From assembly GCA_035946955.1 (NCBI GenBank), contig DASYYE010000311.1, forward strand, positions 1 through 24,434: a stretch of DNA of 24,434 nt, in the 5' to 3' direction. Origin of the DNA: DASYYE01 sp035946955. GTDB lineage: Bacteria; Actinomycetota; Actinomycetes; Streptosporangiales; Streptosporangiaceae. Positions 23,373-24,434 of this stretch are shown here, one piece after another. Each line of letters begins with the position of its first letter. Positions within the stretch are counted from its first letter, which is position 1. The notes under the pieces were generated by a model. That model had not been told where the DNA came from. It was given only the letters and a program-made list of their open reading frames with translations, and did not search any database. Made by a program: the position numbers and the translations under genes.

Positions 23373-24161
23373 GGGAACGGTGGCTACCACCACGGTGCAG
23401 GAGAACTCCTCGGAGCAGACCACGCTGGTGAGGAGCCCCTGCACCTCTGCGGCGCCGACGGTCTGCGCGGCCTGCCGCTCGCTGGTCTCGATGAGCAGAT
23501 GACCACCGGGAGCGAGCCAGTCCCTGGCCCCTTCCGCGACGCGCCGGTGCACGTCAACGCCATCGGGGCCACCGTCCAGCGCTATGTGCGGCTCGTGCAG
23601 CCGGGCCTCGGGGGGCATCAGGCCGATCTCCCAGGTCGGCACATAGGGAGCGTTGGCGAGCAGGAGGTCGACCCGGCCATGCAGGCCAGCAGGCAATGCC
23701 TCGTAGAGGTCACCATGGAAGACCTGCCCGCCCACGGCGGCAACGTTACGGCGGGCGCACCGCACCGCCTCAGCCGCGATGTCGGCTGCATACAACTCGA
23801 CCCGGCCCACTGCCGCAGCCAGTGCCACGCCCAGTGCCCCGGTGCCGCAGCACATGTCCACGACGACTGAACCTGCATGCGCAAGATCAGCCGCGGTGAC
23901 GACCAGGAACTCGCTGCGCTGCCGGGGGACAAAGACGCCCGGTTCGACCGCGACCCTCAGCCCGCAGAAGTCGGCCCAGCCGACTATGACCTCCAGGGGC
24001 TCGCCCTGGACCCGCCGCTGGACCATCCCTTCGAGCTCATCTGGTGTGGCCGCGGCACCGGTGAGCACACGCGCTTCCTCCTCTGCGAACACGCAGCCAG
24101 CCGACCGCAGGCGCGCCACGATGCCGGGCGCCGGGTCAGGGGTGGTGGGAGGAACCGGCAT
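23367..24161 (-). CDS. PrmC-related methyltransferase, putative protein N5-glutamine methyltransferase
   Basis: This 264-residue SAM-dependent methyltransferase is of the HemK/PrmC-like group. Visible motifs are the N-terminal linker GEPLEVIVG (53-61), VFVPRQRSE (77-84, in place of the usual PRPETE), SAM-binding motif I VVDMCCGTGALG (100-111) with D102, and the catalytic signature NAPY (170-173) in LLANAPYVP. NAPY instead of NPPY fits the PrmC-related subfamily (TIGR03704) rather than PrmC proper, which methylates release factors. The substrate is unknown. ATG 24161 has AAAGG five bases upstream. The last codon and TAG lie at the edge of the repeat at 23253-23372. It is on the same strand as the flavohaemoglobin but separated by 280 bases with palindromes, so it is probably a separate transcription unit. 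Confidence 0.87.
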   Translation of the reverse strand: MPVPPTTPDPAPGIVARLRSAGCVFAEEEARVLTGAAATPDELEGMVQRRVQGEPLEVIVGWADFCGLRVAVEPGVFVPRQRSEFLVVTAADLAHAGSVVVDMCCGTGALGVALAAAVGRVELYAADIAAEAVRCARRNVAAVGGQVFHGDLYEALPAGLHGRVDLLLANAPYVPTWEIGLMPPEARLHEPHIALDGGPDGVDVHRRVAEGARDWLAPGGHLLIETSERQAAQTVGAAEVQGLLTSVVCSEEFSCTVVVATVPC

Positions 24162-24260
24162 AGGAGCCTTTCACGGGTACTCCATACAGTTCTGCCCTTA
24201 GTACCAGGCCCGGCACGAGTTCCACCAGAGGCGACGCTCTGCTAGTCCCGCACGGCAGCC

Positions 24261-24434
24261 TCACACTTTGTTGCTGAACTGCAGCTCCCGGATCGCGACC
24301 GCCTGCCCCTTCTGGCCCGGATAGACCTGCTTGACCGTCACGATGACCTCGCTGACACCGTGCAGGCTGACCTGCCGGCTCTGGAAGCCTGCGGTGTCGT
24401 CGAAGGAGAGGAGGACCGCGGGCTTACCCGGGGC
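24261..24434 (-). CDS. 3' end of a protein with a discoidin/NADase-type glycan-binding-like domain
   Basis: The frame is open from the window edge and ends with TGA at 24261-24263, giving 57 residues. The segment ends VTVKQVYPGQKGQAVAIREL followed by QFSNKV, preceded by VLLSFDDTAGFQSRQVSL. A terminal 'i.svYpG.k..dtaIsEi.f' strand pattern is typical of the NADase-type glycan-binding (discoidin-like) domains at the C-terminus of some actinomycete surface proteins. The rest of the protein is outside the window, so topology and partners are unknown. This is a pattern-based guess on a short fragment. Confidence 0.5.
   Translation of the reverse strand, partial: APGKPAVLLSFDDTAGFQSRQVSLHGVSEVIVTVKQVYPGQKGQAVAIRELQFSNKV

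Noticed and set aside
1..24434. CRISPR arrays, tRNA or rRNA genes, integrase and att sites
   Set aside because: I looked for regularly spaced identical repeats, CCA-type tRNA ends, rRNA core sequences and recombinase motifs, and none was seen.

Overview
The window is high-GC DNA with strong third-position G/C bias. GTG and TTG starts are frequent, and 4-base GTGA start/stop overlaps recur. An AfsR-type SARP regulator, a PadR regulator, an OmpR/EnvZ-type pair, a bacterial nitric oxide synthase and a DivIVA-domain protein all point to an actinomycete (Actinomycetota), probably a filamentous one. I cannot name a genus. No tRNA, rRNA, CRISPR array or intact insertion sequence was seen.

Layout. 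(1) 1-3700: the 3' end of a phosphoesterase-family gene, a convergent M23-peptidase-like gene that lacks an export signal, then a divergently transcribed two-component system (response regulator and histidine kinase joined by a GTGA overlap). A strong hairpin at 3644-3695 closes this block. (2) 3728-5896: a secreted beta-propeller (PQQ-like repeat) protein on the minus strand, divergent from a PadR regulator whose upstream region carries a TGTC-N7-GACA dyad. (3) 5917-14981, minus strand: a complete four-gene Wadjet anti-plasmid system of the DUF2397/DUF2398/SMC/DUF2399 type (jetA-jetB-jetC-jetD), every junction overlapping. A fifth small DUF2087-domain gene is appended with the same kind of overlap. 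(4) 14982-16422: a gene-poor stretch with one small membrane-anchored or secreted protein, a large hairpin with two alternative inner stems, and three evenly spaced ATTGCG repeats ahead of the next gene. (5) 16423-19587: a large SARP/NB-ARC/TPR (AfsR-type) regulator followed by a long inverted repeat. (6) 19879-23086: a nitric oxide locus, with NO synthase oxygenase on the plus strand facing a DivIVA-like coiled-coil gene and a flavohaemoglobin-like gene that form a minus-strand operon. (7) 23367-24434: a PrmC-related methyltransferase and the 3' end of a secreted-domain protein.

Three points stand out. The Wadjet operon has an unrecognised fifth gene. A roughly 100-bp palindromic repeat lies inside jetC as an apparent in-frame insertion of 34 codons, with a second copy at 23253-23372 between genes. 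The NO synthase lies next to a flavohaemoglobin that could detoxify its product or supply electrons, with a DivIVA-like scaffold gene translationally coupled to that flavohaemoglobin.
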